A stretch of DNA of 64,000 bases from Luscinia megarhynchos (Eukaryota > Chordata > Aves > Passeriformes > Turdidae), in NCBI GenBank assembly GCA_034336665.1, contig JAPFBE010000003.1, positions 37,050,360-37,114,359 of the forward strand, read 5' to 3'. How positions within the stretch are numbered: position 1 is the stretch's first letter; each line of letters opens with the position of its first letter. This document shows positions 24,176 through 35,600 of the stretch, piece after piece. A program made the translations under genes and the position numbers. The notes under the pieces were generated by a model, which was not told the DNA's origin, did not search any database, and saw only the letters and a program-made list of their open reading frames with translations.

Positions 24176-27100
24176 CCTGTGGAGTTCCTCAGGTTCCTGA
24201 ATCAAACACTGATTTTTTTTCCAATTCTCCAAGTTTTTTCCTTTCAGGCTAAATTATCCTCTATGTGATTCAGCAAGAAAAGGTAAATCTGAACTTCAAA
24301 TAGGCAAGCTAAGTTATCTGAAGCTGTCTAGAGGTATTCAGAGAAAAATTAGGTCCTCCTACATGATTTTGCTGTCTAGGAGAAAAGGATCATGAGCATG
24401 GATTGTGCTCTGATCAATTGAGTCAGAGAGGTGAAATAGAGATGGTTCTTCCTTTTTGACATTCACTTGTCATTAATGGATAGCCAGGCAATACAGATAT
24501 ATAATTGGTGTGAGGCACAGTATCCTCCATAATAATCACTGGACAATCTTTTAATTTATAGCAACTACATCATGAAGTGACCATAGCCTAAGGAGCAGCT
24601 CTGAACTAGTGCCTTGTAGCATCCCTAAATACCTTCGAGATATGGAAGATGTGTTGAAGCAGAGAGCGGTGCCCTTGCATGTGTCAAATTCAAACACTGG
24701 AGATACTTCACATCAAAAGGTAACAGTCATGAAGCATGGAGAGAGCCATCTGTTTCCCATACTTGAAAGAGGTGTTGAAAAGGAAGCTCTTTTTTTTCAC
24801 TTAGCTAAGATTATGGTTTTCATGAGGCCAGAGTGTATACCGAAAACAAGCAAAAACAAGATGCCCTGTCCTTGGGAAGGTGACAATTTGAACTTGAATA
24901 TTGCTCTAATGTGATTGGAGGGAAAAGAATATAGGGAGGTGAGATAAACCTCCTGAGTGCTACATTTTTATATCAGAAAATTAGGTGTGGGCCCCGTTGT
25001 TAATCCCTAGATCCTCGCCATCCGGTGTTTGTGGGAAATGTGCAGCTTGGAGCATTGCCATGGTCCTGCAGTGACAGTGAGAGACTGCTGATGCCAGGCC
25101 ACGAAGGAGTGCTAGAAATAACACCTGCTCTCCTTCAGATGGAGATAACTTTGTGAGAAAACTGTGACAGCTGTTAGAGATATGGGACACAGCTCTGATG
25201 GATAAGAGCATTCAGAGGGCAAAATTTGCTCCAGCAGTTCTGAGAGCACTTGATAACTTCCATAGCACAGTATGGCAGGAGATCAAAGGCAAGTATCTTC
25301 CAGAAGTCCTTTTCTGTCAACAATGCACTTGGATGGTTTCAGCTTTCTGAAAAGAAACTGAAAATAAAACAGAACCTAAATTATCTGTTCCCATTGCTTG
25401 GCAAAGTTCCCCATGAGAGATTCCCATGGATCTGGCATGAATGTTTGCTCTACACCAATTTGCCTCCCCAAAAGAAAGGCATCAAGTCAGTGTTGGTGCT
25501 TTTCTTGTTTTTTATATTAGGAATATATGTATATTTTAAAGTATCTTACAACAAAAGACTCACAAAGGGAGTTAAAAAAAAATACAACAAAAACCAAAGG
25601 TTGTCAGGGGCAACAGATCTTTAGGGGCGCTTTATACAATTACAATATCAGAGATACTTGTATATACTTAAAAAACAATCCTTGCACAGTTTGCAGATAG
25701 AAAGAAGAAACTTCTTTCATGCAGCCAATTCTAGACCTCCGTGACCAAGACAGCATGTTTTTGTCCAGCCACTTTTCCCAGTTTTATGTACAGAGAAAGG
25801 TTTGCCATCTTCATCAACCCTGAACGCCTTTGTGGCTTCAAAATGAGTAGAGGATAAGGCAGTACTTTAATGGAACATTTTTTCAGTTTCTAGAAGAAAG
25901 ACATTTTTAAAAGAATCATACTCTAGCAGTAATGAGTAAACACCTTTGCTATTTCCTAAGTATTGACAGATCACAGCTTAATTCATCTGTAAATATAAAA
26001 GATACTGTTAACATCAGCCAGGAAACTTTCCTGTTTTTATCCCACTTGTAGGAAATGAATTTCTAATCTGGTAAACTCTGAGGTTAAGGACATCAGAAAG
26101 CATGTTAAACATTAAGCGTCTGATGACATTTGAAAATCATGGTCACTAGTAGGAGCTGTAAAAGAATTCCATAAAACCACATTTTAAAGGAAACTAGAGT
26201 TGAAGCCAGGTGAAGAAGAGAAGGCTCTCTCACAATTATTGCCCATTAAAGCAAAGTTTGGTTTCAAAAGAAAAAAAAAGTATTTAATATTAAGGAATTG
26301 TATTTTCACACCAGTTTCCTACCCAGTTATTCATTGTCAGGCAGCTTGTAGAGATATTTTTCCGTGACTTCCCATGTTCCTGTGAAACATCGGTATTCCA
26401 CTGCATACAATCACTCCCCTAACAGGCTTCAACACAACCATTTGCATTATTTCAGACACCAAGAAATGCACAATCATACAAAGAAGACGATGAGGATGTC
26501 CACTCAGTCCCATCAGACACCCAAGGCTCAGCCCAAGCCACAGTGGATGCAAGAAGCACACCCTGGGTAGGGTGAGACTCCAGGCACAGGGCCATGAGTC
26601 ACTGGGTGCCCCATGGCATGGAGGGTGCACCACCCCACGAGGCCAATGCAGATGGAGCTGCAGAAACTGCAAGACATAATGCTGGCTGTCTACGTATCTC
26701 TGCAAATATAATACTTGGAATTTATTACCCAATAAACCCTGACCAAAAGGTTACTAATTGAAGGACAACTTTACATAAACAATACCTGCATCAGATACTT
26801 TTATTTCCAGGATTTTCTGCTTGTTTATGTTACAGGATTTTATAAAGTAAAAGAATGTTTTCACTGTAGCTCCTGACAAAAATAAACACTTTTACAGGAT
26901 TCTCCCACAGCTGGTATGAACTCCCACTCCTGTTTTGTACTAGTTAGTTCATTGTCATGGTGGCTGTTCCTCCCAGTTTGTGCCTCTTATGTTGAAGGCA
27001 GAATTAAGGCAGGCAGAGATCCTGCTGTGATAATTGTTCACCACCCAGGGAGCTGTGCTGAGAGAAACTCAGGTGGGATTCACTGTATCCTATAGCAAAT

Positions 27101-27315
27101 CACCCATATGGTTGTGTTTCTCCTCTATGAAGAGCACATGGGACACAAGAAATTCAGGATCTTGTCATTATGTGGAAAATCTAGACAGCATATTTTTAGG
27201 GGGGAAAAAGAAAGAAAAAAAATCAGCAAGAAAGGTCTCTGTGAGGACTGAGGCAAAAGGATGTCTAAGAATTGACATGAGATTGCCATGTTTTGACTGC
27301 AGAAACTACACACCA
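24176..27315. other. Intergenic, no gene recognised
   Basis: Mixed AT-rich DNA. Open frames at 24609-24914, 25250-25624 and 27034-27390 (plus) and 26337-26732 (minus) were read and match no family convincingly. The last has a chance LQLHLHW string, discussed among rejected items. Confidence 0.55.
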
Positions 27316-27884
27316 TGTAGTCACTCACCCGGCTCAATCCCCAGTGGGATAGGGGGAGGAGAATCAGAGAAAAAAAGACAATGCCCATAAGTTAAGAGCA
27401 GTTTAGTAATTTAAATAAAATAAAATATAATAATAAGGCTAGAAGAAGTTGAAGAAGATGGTGATGAAGATGGAAAAGTGAGACAACAAAAGAGAGAGGG
27501 AGAAATAAAACCTATGAGAAAGAAGAGACAAGAAATGCACAACACAGCTGCTCACCACCCACTGACTGATGCCCACCCCATCCATCAGCAGCTCCTGACT
27601 ATCTCCCCTCAGTTTATAAACCAAGAATGACATTCTGTTGTATGGAATATTCCCTTGGCCAGTTTGGATCAGCTGTTCTAGCCATGCTCCCCCTGGCTTC
27701 TTGTTCATCTCCTCACTAGCAGAGAATGGGAAAGTGTAGAGCCCTTCATTTGGTGTAAGCACTACTGAGCAAACATCAAAACATCAGTGTATTGTCAACA
27801 TTATTCTTATGCTGAATACAAAAAAAAGACACTCTACCAGCTAGTAGGAATAAAATTATCTCTATCCCAGTTGAAACCAGGACA
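27316..27884 (-). mobile_element. ERVL-type solo LTR
   Basis: On the minus strand the LTR begins at 27884 with tgtcctggtttcaactggga and tagagataattttattc, the usual 5' edge of the avian ERVL LTR family. It then follows the family order through the reverse complements of catcagtgtattgtcaacat, cttcttgttcatctcctcac, ggccagtttggatcagctgt and tcttggtttataaa, which supplies a TATA-like box. The 3' edge is degraded near 27316. Its blocks align with the copy at 15421-15999. No gag, pol or env remnant lies beside it, so it is a solo or decayed LTR. Confidence 0.85.
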
Positions 27885-28496
27885 GAGAGGTAAAAGGAGA
27901 ATCATGAGGTCCTCAATCCCTTTTTTTTACTTCAGTTTTCACTGATAAGAGCCCAGGAGCTACAGGCTAGTCAGCCTTACCTCAGGCCCCATTGGAAGAG
28001 GATGGACCAAATGTGATTAGGAGCCTTCTCCAGTCATATAAAAGATAAGGTGACTGCAAACAGCCAATGTTAATTTACCAAGGCCAAATCATGCCTGGCC
28101 AATCCGTTTTTTTGCTTTGATGAGATAACTGGCACTGTTATAAGGGAAAGGGCAGGACTATGGCACACACTTTGACTTTCTTAAGGCCTTTGACACAGCG
28201 TTCAAAGTGTCTGTATCACCAAATTTGTAAGATATGGGCTGGAAGAGTGAACAATGATGTGGATGGGAAGTTGGCTGGACTGCTGGCCTTGAGGAGTTGT
28301 CATCAGTGGTGCAAATTTTAGCTGGCAGACAGTTAATATTGACATCCATCAGGGATGAGTGCAAGGGTCAATGCTGTTTAGTGTCTCCATTAACATTGTG
28401 GGCAGCAATGTACTCTCTGCAAGCTTGCAGATGACACCAGATATATTGCTATTCAGAGAGATCCTAGACAAACTGGAGAAGCAGGCTGTCAGCAAA
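27885..28496 (+). mobile_element. CR1 LINE (older copy), left part with RT-domain remnant
   Basis: Sequence directly after the LTR reads as decayed CR1 ORF2: aatcatgaggtcctcaatccc and cttcagttttcactgataag, then ctacaggctagtcagcc, ggccaaatcatgcctggcca, aaggcctttgacacagcg (the AFDT motif), catcagggatgagtgcaagg and tgcagatgacacc (the ADDT motif). Many stops and frameshifts, and probably an internal deletion near 27950, show it is dead. It stops abruptly at 28496 in the segment after the ADDT block, where a second CR1 begins; its continuation is at 29392. Confidence 0.85.
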
Positions 28497-29391
28497 ACTT
28501 TTAATATTTTTATAAATTATCTGGATTCAGGACTAGAATGCAAATTAGGTAAGTTTGCTGGTGATACTAAACTGGGAGCTGGTGTGAGCTCCCCTGATGG
28601 TAGAGAGGCCTTACAGAAAGGACTATGGATAAAGAGCTGGCCAATCAGCAAACGTGAAATTTAACAAGTGCAAGTGCACCTGGGAGAGGTGTAATCTTGG
28701 TTACATGTACAAATTGGGGAATGGCAGCTGGGGAGCAGCCCTGTGGAAAGCAGTCTGGAGGTTTGGGTTGACAGCAAGTTGAATATGGGTCAGCAGTTCC
28801 CTGGCAGCCAAAACAGTCAGAAATGCCTGGAGGTGCATCAGGCACAGCATCCCCTGCCCACCAAGGGAGGTGGTGGTTCCACTCTGCACTGCACAGTGCA
28901 GCCCCACCTTGAGTCCTGTGCTCAGTTTGGGGAACCTCAACAGGAGCAGAACATCAAATTATGAGAGCATCCAGAGGTGTGCAAACAAGCTGGTGAAAGG
29001 CCTCAAGGGCAAGACTCACAGGGAGTGGTTGAGGTCACTTAGTGTGCTCACACTGGAGAAGAGAAGGCTGAGGGGGAACCTCATCACAGCCAACAGATTC
29101 CTCAGGGCAGCAGTGGAGGGCAGGTGTTGATCTTCTCTCTGCTGAGCAGTGATGGGATACAAGGAAATGGGATGGAGCAGGGGAAGTCCAGACTGAACAT
29201 TAGGAAAAGGTTCTGGCCACTGGAGCAGGCTCCCCAGGGAAGTGGTCATGGCACCAAGCCTGTCATAGATGGAGGAGAGGCTGAGCAATGCTCTTTGTCA
29301 TATGAGTTAGCTTTAGGCAGTCCTGTGAGGAGCAGGGAGTTGGGCTCCATGATTCTTATACATCCATTCCAACTGAAGAAATTCTATGATA
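28497..29391 (+). mobile_element. CR1 LINE (younger, 5'-truncated) inserted in the older CR1
   Basis: It restarts inside the RT domain (FNIFINYLDSGLECKLGKFA then GDTKLG, plus strand from about 28496). It continues through the CR1 ORF2 C-terminus with frame changes: WVDSKLNM, LVKGLKGKTHREWLRSLSV, LTLEKRRLRGNLIT, GNGMEQGKSRLNIRKRFW. It ends with the CR1 3' tail ccattccaactgaagaaatt ctatgat at about 29391. The RT motif here is GDT rather than ADDT, and stops interrupt the frame, so it is not active. The flanks share AGCAAA (28491-28496 and 29392-29397), a candidate target-site duplication. Confidence 0.88.
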
Positions 29392-29680
29392 AGCAAATGC
29401 AAAGTCTTGCATCTCAGATGGTAAAAACTCCATGAGATAGTACAGACTACAAGGCAGCCATTTAGGATGCAGCTTTGCAGAAATGGATTTCAGGGGTCTG
29501 ATGGATGACTGAAACAAGCATCACAGACCTGGCTATAGAAGTGCAGACAACAGATATAAGGAAGGAGTTTTTTGGTCCTTTTTAAACTGCATTTGGAATA
29601 CTATGTTCTGTCTGAGGGGCCACCACTGCAAGGAAGAGAAGGGCATACTGGAGCAAATCCAGTGGGCTTAGTGATTAGAG
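29392..29680 (+). mobile_element. CR1 LINE (older copy), continuation right of the insertion
   Basis: It picks up where the copy at 27885-28496 stopped: gcaaatgcaaagtcttgcat corresponds to the KCKVLHLG region that follows the interrupted RT block. It is followed by gcagctttgcagaaatggat, then atttggaatactatgttctgt and tgaggggccaccactgcaagg (the EYCVQFWGP-like region of CR1). Similarity fades after about 29680, well short of a CR1 3' end. Confidence 0.78.
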
Positions 29681-32600
29681 GGGGAGAGGGATGATTGTTA
29701 TCTCACTTCCCCTAATTACTGAGCACATAAGCTGTTAGAGAGGAAGTTAAATGAATTCATCTACTGCAAGTACCTCAGGTGAGGCTCATTTACTGAATTT
29801 TTCAGTGGAAAAGCATGGACACACAGCCTGAAGCATGATTCAATGCCACAATCTTTTATCACAATCTGAAGTATTTGGGAGGGTCTCTTGTACTCTCACC
29901 ACCTGTAGAAACCCAGGGATTTCAGCACATAAGATAGTGGTAACCTCCCTGAACCTTCATTGTTTTTTCTCAACTTTGAAGAAAAAGTCCACAATTAAGT
30001 TTTATCACAGTTTAGCAGCTTTTTTGTTGTGCTGGACTCTATGCTTCTGCTGTGACACCTGTGTGAGATTTAGGAAACTTCACACTCAGTCTTATTCATT
30101 TGCAAGGACACAAGTTTTTGGTAGGCAGCCTTCTGCTTCATTGCTGGTGTCAGATTTCCAAAGGAAAGGGATCCCCCACTTGAGATTACCTGAATAACTG
30201 AAGGTTTTATACAATTAAACCAGGGGTATTTGAAATATAGAGGCTCCATGCCTTTGATTTATCCTCTACTGTGAGCCTGAGCCACAGAAACTCTGCAAGA
30301 TGCAGCTGACAGTGCTGTCAGAGCAAGGAAGCTGTAATAGGAGACACAGTCATACTGTAAATATTTTATTTCATGTTACTAATTTATTTTATATCAATGT
30401 TTTAAACATCATTTGCCACAAGGCATCATTATCTTCTCTTTTCTACAATGAGATTTAAATACCCCCCAAATCCACTAAGCTTTTATATTGTGTTGGATAA
30501 ATCAGAAATGGGGACTTAAAGCAGCACCTACTCTGTCCTGCATTTCTTATGGTGACGAGTACTCAGGCTTTGCTCTCTCTCCACATTCAGTGAGACTCCA
30601 GTCCCCCAGAACCCCTGAACTGCCAGTGTCTAAAACAGACATTTATTGACAGTCAAGGTATTTTCTACCTGGTTAACTCGACAGCATGGCAAGTGTCAGA
30701 ACTCCCAAAGGATGCTGGCTGTCTCATAGAGACACTTGCAAGGGAATTTTGTCTCTCCATTCCTCACCTGTCAGAAATACTGTTCTCATTCCCCATTGCA
30801 CTCAGTCAAATTCCTAGTTCAGCTACAAATGCATGCAGTTGCTACTGCTGCAGTGTTATTGGTGCAAAGCCTAGGGGATGGGAAGTGGAGAGCTTACATA
30901 TCAATAATCACTCCTAAATGTCTGCATAAGTGTGCAGCTGGGAGCATATTAAGGAAGATTAAGAAGCTGAACCTCTATCTGCTTCAAAAGACATGTTCAA
31001 AATTAAGGTTGTTAAAATAACCAGACACTTTTACATTCTATTAATTTAATTTACCCTCTTTCTTTCTTTGAAGACTTGAAGATTTGCATTTTAGCCTAAA
31101 CAATATATGAAAAGTCTTATGATGTGCTGGAGTGGGTCTGCATCCAAAGGCCTATCATGAGAGACACCAAGAGCTCTGAGATTTTTCAGAATCACCTGTG
31201 ACTGATCATATTCAAGAAAGACATCTTTTGTCCTTAATCTCTCTAAAATGCATTTGTTATACAAAAAAAGGGACACATTCTCATCTTAAAGGCATCCATA
31301 CCACATCAGTGTACCTAGAAATCTTGCATATGTTCAATTAACAGAAATTATTCCATTTTCTTCTGCCAGATTTATTGATGATCCTTGGCCAGTGACAATC
31401 CAATAAAGCTATCCCATGAACTGTGTATGGAAATTCCCAAGAACAAAAAAGTAAAATATAAACATGCTTTATTGTATGTTATAAAATGAGTGAGAAAGAC
31501 TTTACTAAACTACTGCAGCTTATCACAATCTTATCTGCTTAGAGAGGCAGCTGGCATGGCTTTCCCTTGGAACAGCAACAAAAAGCACTGAGGAGCACAG
31601 AAATAAGTTTGTTGCTAGATGAAGAATTAGCTTTATAAATCTGCACTAAACTCCAGTTTTTGAAAACTGAATAACTGAAATCAAAGGCCCACACCAATAC
31701 ATAAGCCTGCCTGAAGAAGTGACCTGGTTTTTAACTGATACTGAACATCCACTTCTTCCTTTTGTTTCATTAAGCAGAAATTCAACAAATACTATGAAAT
31801 TTGAGGCACCATGCACATATTAAAGGTGCCTGAAAATCCCACCACTTACACTTAAAAGCATAAACTTTTACCCTGAGATAGCAAAACCATCTTTCACAGG
31901 TACATACTATAACTTCTATCATATTGTGAATAGTCTTCAGGGTATGAATAGTGATGCTACGAGTTCCTCTCTATAAGGAAATTCTTCCTACTTTCCTTCT
32001 GCTAACTTGCCTTATAATAATTTCACAAGGCACAATTTCTTTTTTTCTTTAAACTTACTCCAAGATAAATCACATATAGAAGACATCATCATCTTTTTTC
32101 TATCACAACGATTTTATTTTGATGGGCTTCTTTCTGTGGGTTTTTTAATGGAAATCAATTGAATCAGTAACCAAGACGAAGATGTAAAAATGGAAACTTT
32201 TTGGAGTTTTTTTTATGATATCCAGGTAAAGAATTCCAACTGTTCTTGTTTTTATCAAGAAATTTCTGTTTCATCAGTTGTTAGAAAATTTGTAATCACT
32301 TACTCTCCCTCAAATACTATGGCTTTCTTACAACAGCACTTTTTTTCTTCTCTATGACACTCCCATGCAGCTGACTGTGCATTTCCCACAAAGAGCTGTG
32401 CTGGAATGTGCAGGATCTTGTACTGCCAGCAACCATAGGGACAATTTGTCACCTTTGCCAAAACGTTCTCTCTGACTTCGAGAAAAAGAGAGGCAATGAC
32501 CCTGCTGGTGGTGTTCAACTGTTTACACTTCCTTCTACAAGGGTGTCCCCTTTCCTTCCACTATGGTCAGTGAGGCTAGAGCATGTAAACTTAAGGTAGA

Positions 32601-35600
32601 GGAAGCAGTGTTTTTTTCCTTAGGAGGTGCCAGCACATTAATTTTCAAATCTCACATTTTGTCCCATCTTCAAAAGGAAATGATCAGGCAACATTCTTGT
32701 CAAAGCATTTTCCTGACCCATGCTTCTTTTTATAACTTCTACAGGGCTAATTGTCTCTGTGTCACAGGGCTTTCAAGGTGTCAGTACTGAAGTTTTTATC
32801 TTTCTGCCCATAAGCCTTAGAACTGGTGATCCTAATAAATCATCCTGAATTGTGCTGCACTACTCTCACAATGCTATATATAGTTCTTTTGAAACTTATG
32901 GAACATTTTTAAAGTCAAGTTCATTGTACTGAGTTGTTTAAAAACCAGTTCAGCTGTTCACACTGTAACCTTGAAACAAGTCCAAATAATTCTTTAAAGT
33001 AATGTCCCAAGTTAGTTACCAAACTATTACAAATCCACCACAGATTTCACACCAAGTGCAATGTAATGTAAAGTGTTCAAATACATAGGTTTTAATGCAT
33101 TGAAAAATGTTTCAATCTAAAACAGTTTAAAGATATAGAGTGGTTCAAGTATACCACTCTTGAACTATGAACAAAGGGAATTCCAAAATTATTCAATTAA
33201 TTTCTATATTTTTGCTATTTTATTTATTTTTTTAAAAATTATTTAATTGAAAAATTTATGTTTTGCAAGAGTAAAATATCTTTGTCTTTCAGATGAAAAT
33301 AGGAGTTATACTTATGTTTTCTGACCACAATTTTAACACTTTCCATAGAATCTTCTAATTTTACCCATGTAGTCAAGCAAAAAGTTGTTGTGCTTGAATA
33401 TCAGGGGGATTTTTCTGCTGGTCATTCATCTGGAGTACTGCCTTTATGTTTTGACACAATGAGCTCATTTTTTGTTTCCAACTGAGGCTTTCAAAATCAT
33501 TTCTAGAAATTTGTATTACTTGTGTCTTACATTCTTCGAATCACTTTTTTACAGCTCTGGAAATTTGCTGTTAGCAAGTATCTTTAAAATTCTGTGTCCA
33601 CCACAAGACTCATCACTTTTACTCTGTATTTCTTACTTAATGAAGCAACCATTTTTGATTTCTAGAAGGTTAGAGATGCCTTTCAATAGTTGGTCCAATG
33701 CTAATTCTGGTCTTTTTTTACTCTAGCTCTCCCTTCAGGTCTCTTTTTGTCTACAGATAGTGTAAAAACAAACTCATGAAAAAAGCTACAGAAGTCAAAA
33801 CAAGCATCAAAATAATTCCCATAAATTATTCAAGTCTAAATCCAGTGTTTTTCTGCCACTAAAAGCTTTAGCTACTCAACTACTGGCGCTAAGATGATGC
33901 ATTGTCAACCTGAAAATCACTAGTAATTCTTTAAAATATGCTGCTCATATATAAACAAGAATTTACACATGTAAATATAAGTTGAATTCTCAAGCAACAA
34001 ATAGAAGCATCAATTTATGCAATGTAGATAACAGACTTAAAATTTCTGCCATTGGGTCTAAAATAAAAAAAACCAAACAAATAAAACAAAAAAAATCAAC
34101 TATTAAAAGAGAGAAGTCTGCCACTTGTTCCTGTCAGAGTGAAAGTTTTATCTGAAAGGAAGGCCACTGTGACCTTCCTGCAAGGATGGATCGAAGCTGG
34201 TATAGCTCTGGGCAGAGTGAGGGCAGGCTGCTGGACAACAACCAAATGGGGGACCTGTGGCTCCTGGGGGCTCTGTGCCCTTCTCCATCCCGTTCAGAGG
34301 GATCACTCCAGGCATTTGAGCTGGACCTCTGTGAAGGAGCACAGAGGAAATCCCCAGGGGACTCCAGTGTGAGGGGCTGGCCGCAGCCCCACAGCACAAA
34401 GGGCAGGGGATTCCTCCAGAGCCTGCTCTCACACAAGAACCCACCAGATGTTTCTGAGTGGACTTCTGAACTATGAGTAGCATTTTTTTATGGTTTTAAT
34501 TGTCAGGAAAACAAATACTGGGTTTTTTGTGTTGTAGTGGCATTTCAAAAGAAGCAAAATCATCAATTTCCACATTCCCACACCCTAGAGTAGAGCACAA
34601 ACTACGTGTGTGAATCAGCACGAATAACCTACTGCATATAAGCATTTCAGATTCTTATAATTCCCAGTCTAGAAGAAACTTTCCTTTCTCTCTAGCATGT
34701 CCTGGCACTCTTCCACTTGTGTGTCTTCTTCTACACATTGAAATTTGCTGATGTCATATCAGGAGAGATCGGAAGATGTTTGTGTATGACTCAGTGCAAA
34801 AGGTTGTCTTTCCCATAAACCTTCCTCTTTCCTGTGCTTTTCTGAAGCTGAATATATAATACCTCCTTATATAGTAGTGAAGCTGATAGTTATGAAACTA
34901 ATGAATCTGAGTACTTAGAAGCTCTAGAACTAAATCTTTTAACTTGATAATAATTTTGTGAGAACATATTCACTTTCAAATAAAATATAAAAAGGCTAAA
35001 GACTAACTTTTAGTGTACTATTAGCATATACATTTGTATATAAGAAAAGGAGAATTGAATAGCACTATTAATTCAGAGAAACCATGCTGGATTTAGTCTT
35101 GATCTCCTACTGTATGAGAGAAAAGCCTTTGTAACTGATAAAATGAAAGTCTTCATCTGCTATACCTCTATCTCACAGTAATTGTAGTTTACATTGTCCC
35201 CAAATATTCCACAAGACAGAGATGGATCTTTTGATGTATCCATCTAGTTTTCTACAAAAACAGAAGGAAAGGTGATTGCAAAAGCTGCAGTTTCATTCAG
35301 TAAATACTGTCACTTCTTTTAAAACTTGTACAGGGATGCATGAAACATCAAAACAGACATGGTGCAAACATTTGCCTTGTCATTCTGGAAAATCATTGAC
35401 CAGCAATCAAAGTGGTGGAGAACTTTCCCACCACCTGTTTTTGGGCATTCAGTATTTCAAATAAGCCTGTTTTTCAAAGCTCCTTTTATGCATAAAAGTA
35501 TCGCCACATTGAAACTCATTCAGCTTCACTCCAGAGCCCCAGTCAGTGGGAGCAATACCTGCACTGTTGACTGCCACAGGCTTGGCTTTTGTACATGCTA

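Noticed and set aside
24028..24252. Lys/Glu-rich and Phe/Leu-rich open frames
   Set aside because: They translate the AAAAAG microsatellite and have no coding context.
26337..26732. 131-codon minus-strand frame with an LQLHLHW string reminiscent of the carbonic anhydrase zinc-ligand motif
   Set aside because: No GSEHTVDG-like block or other carbonic anhydrase motif follows, and the rest of the frame has no similarity. The short match is best seen as chance.
16000..27300. Possibility that the two ERVL-type LTRs bound one provirus
   Set aside because: No gag, protease, RT or integrase remnant was recognised between them, and the LTRs are diverged and broken differently.
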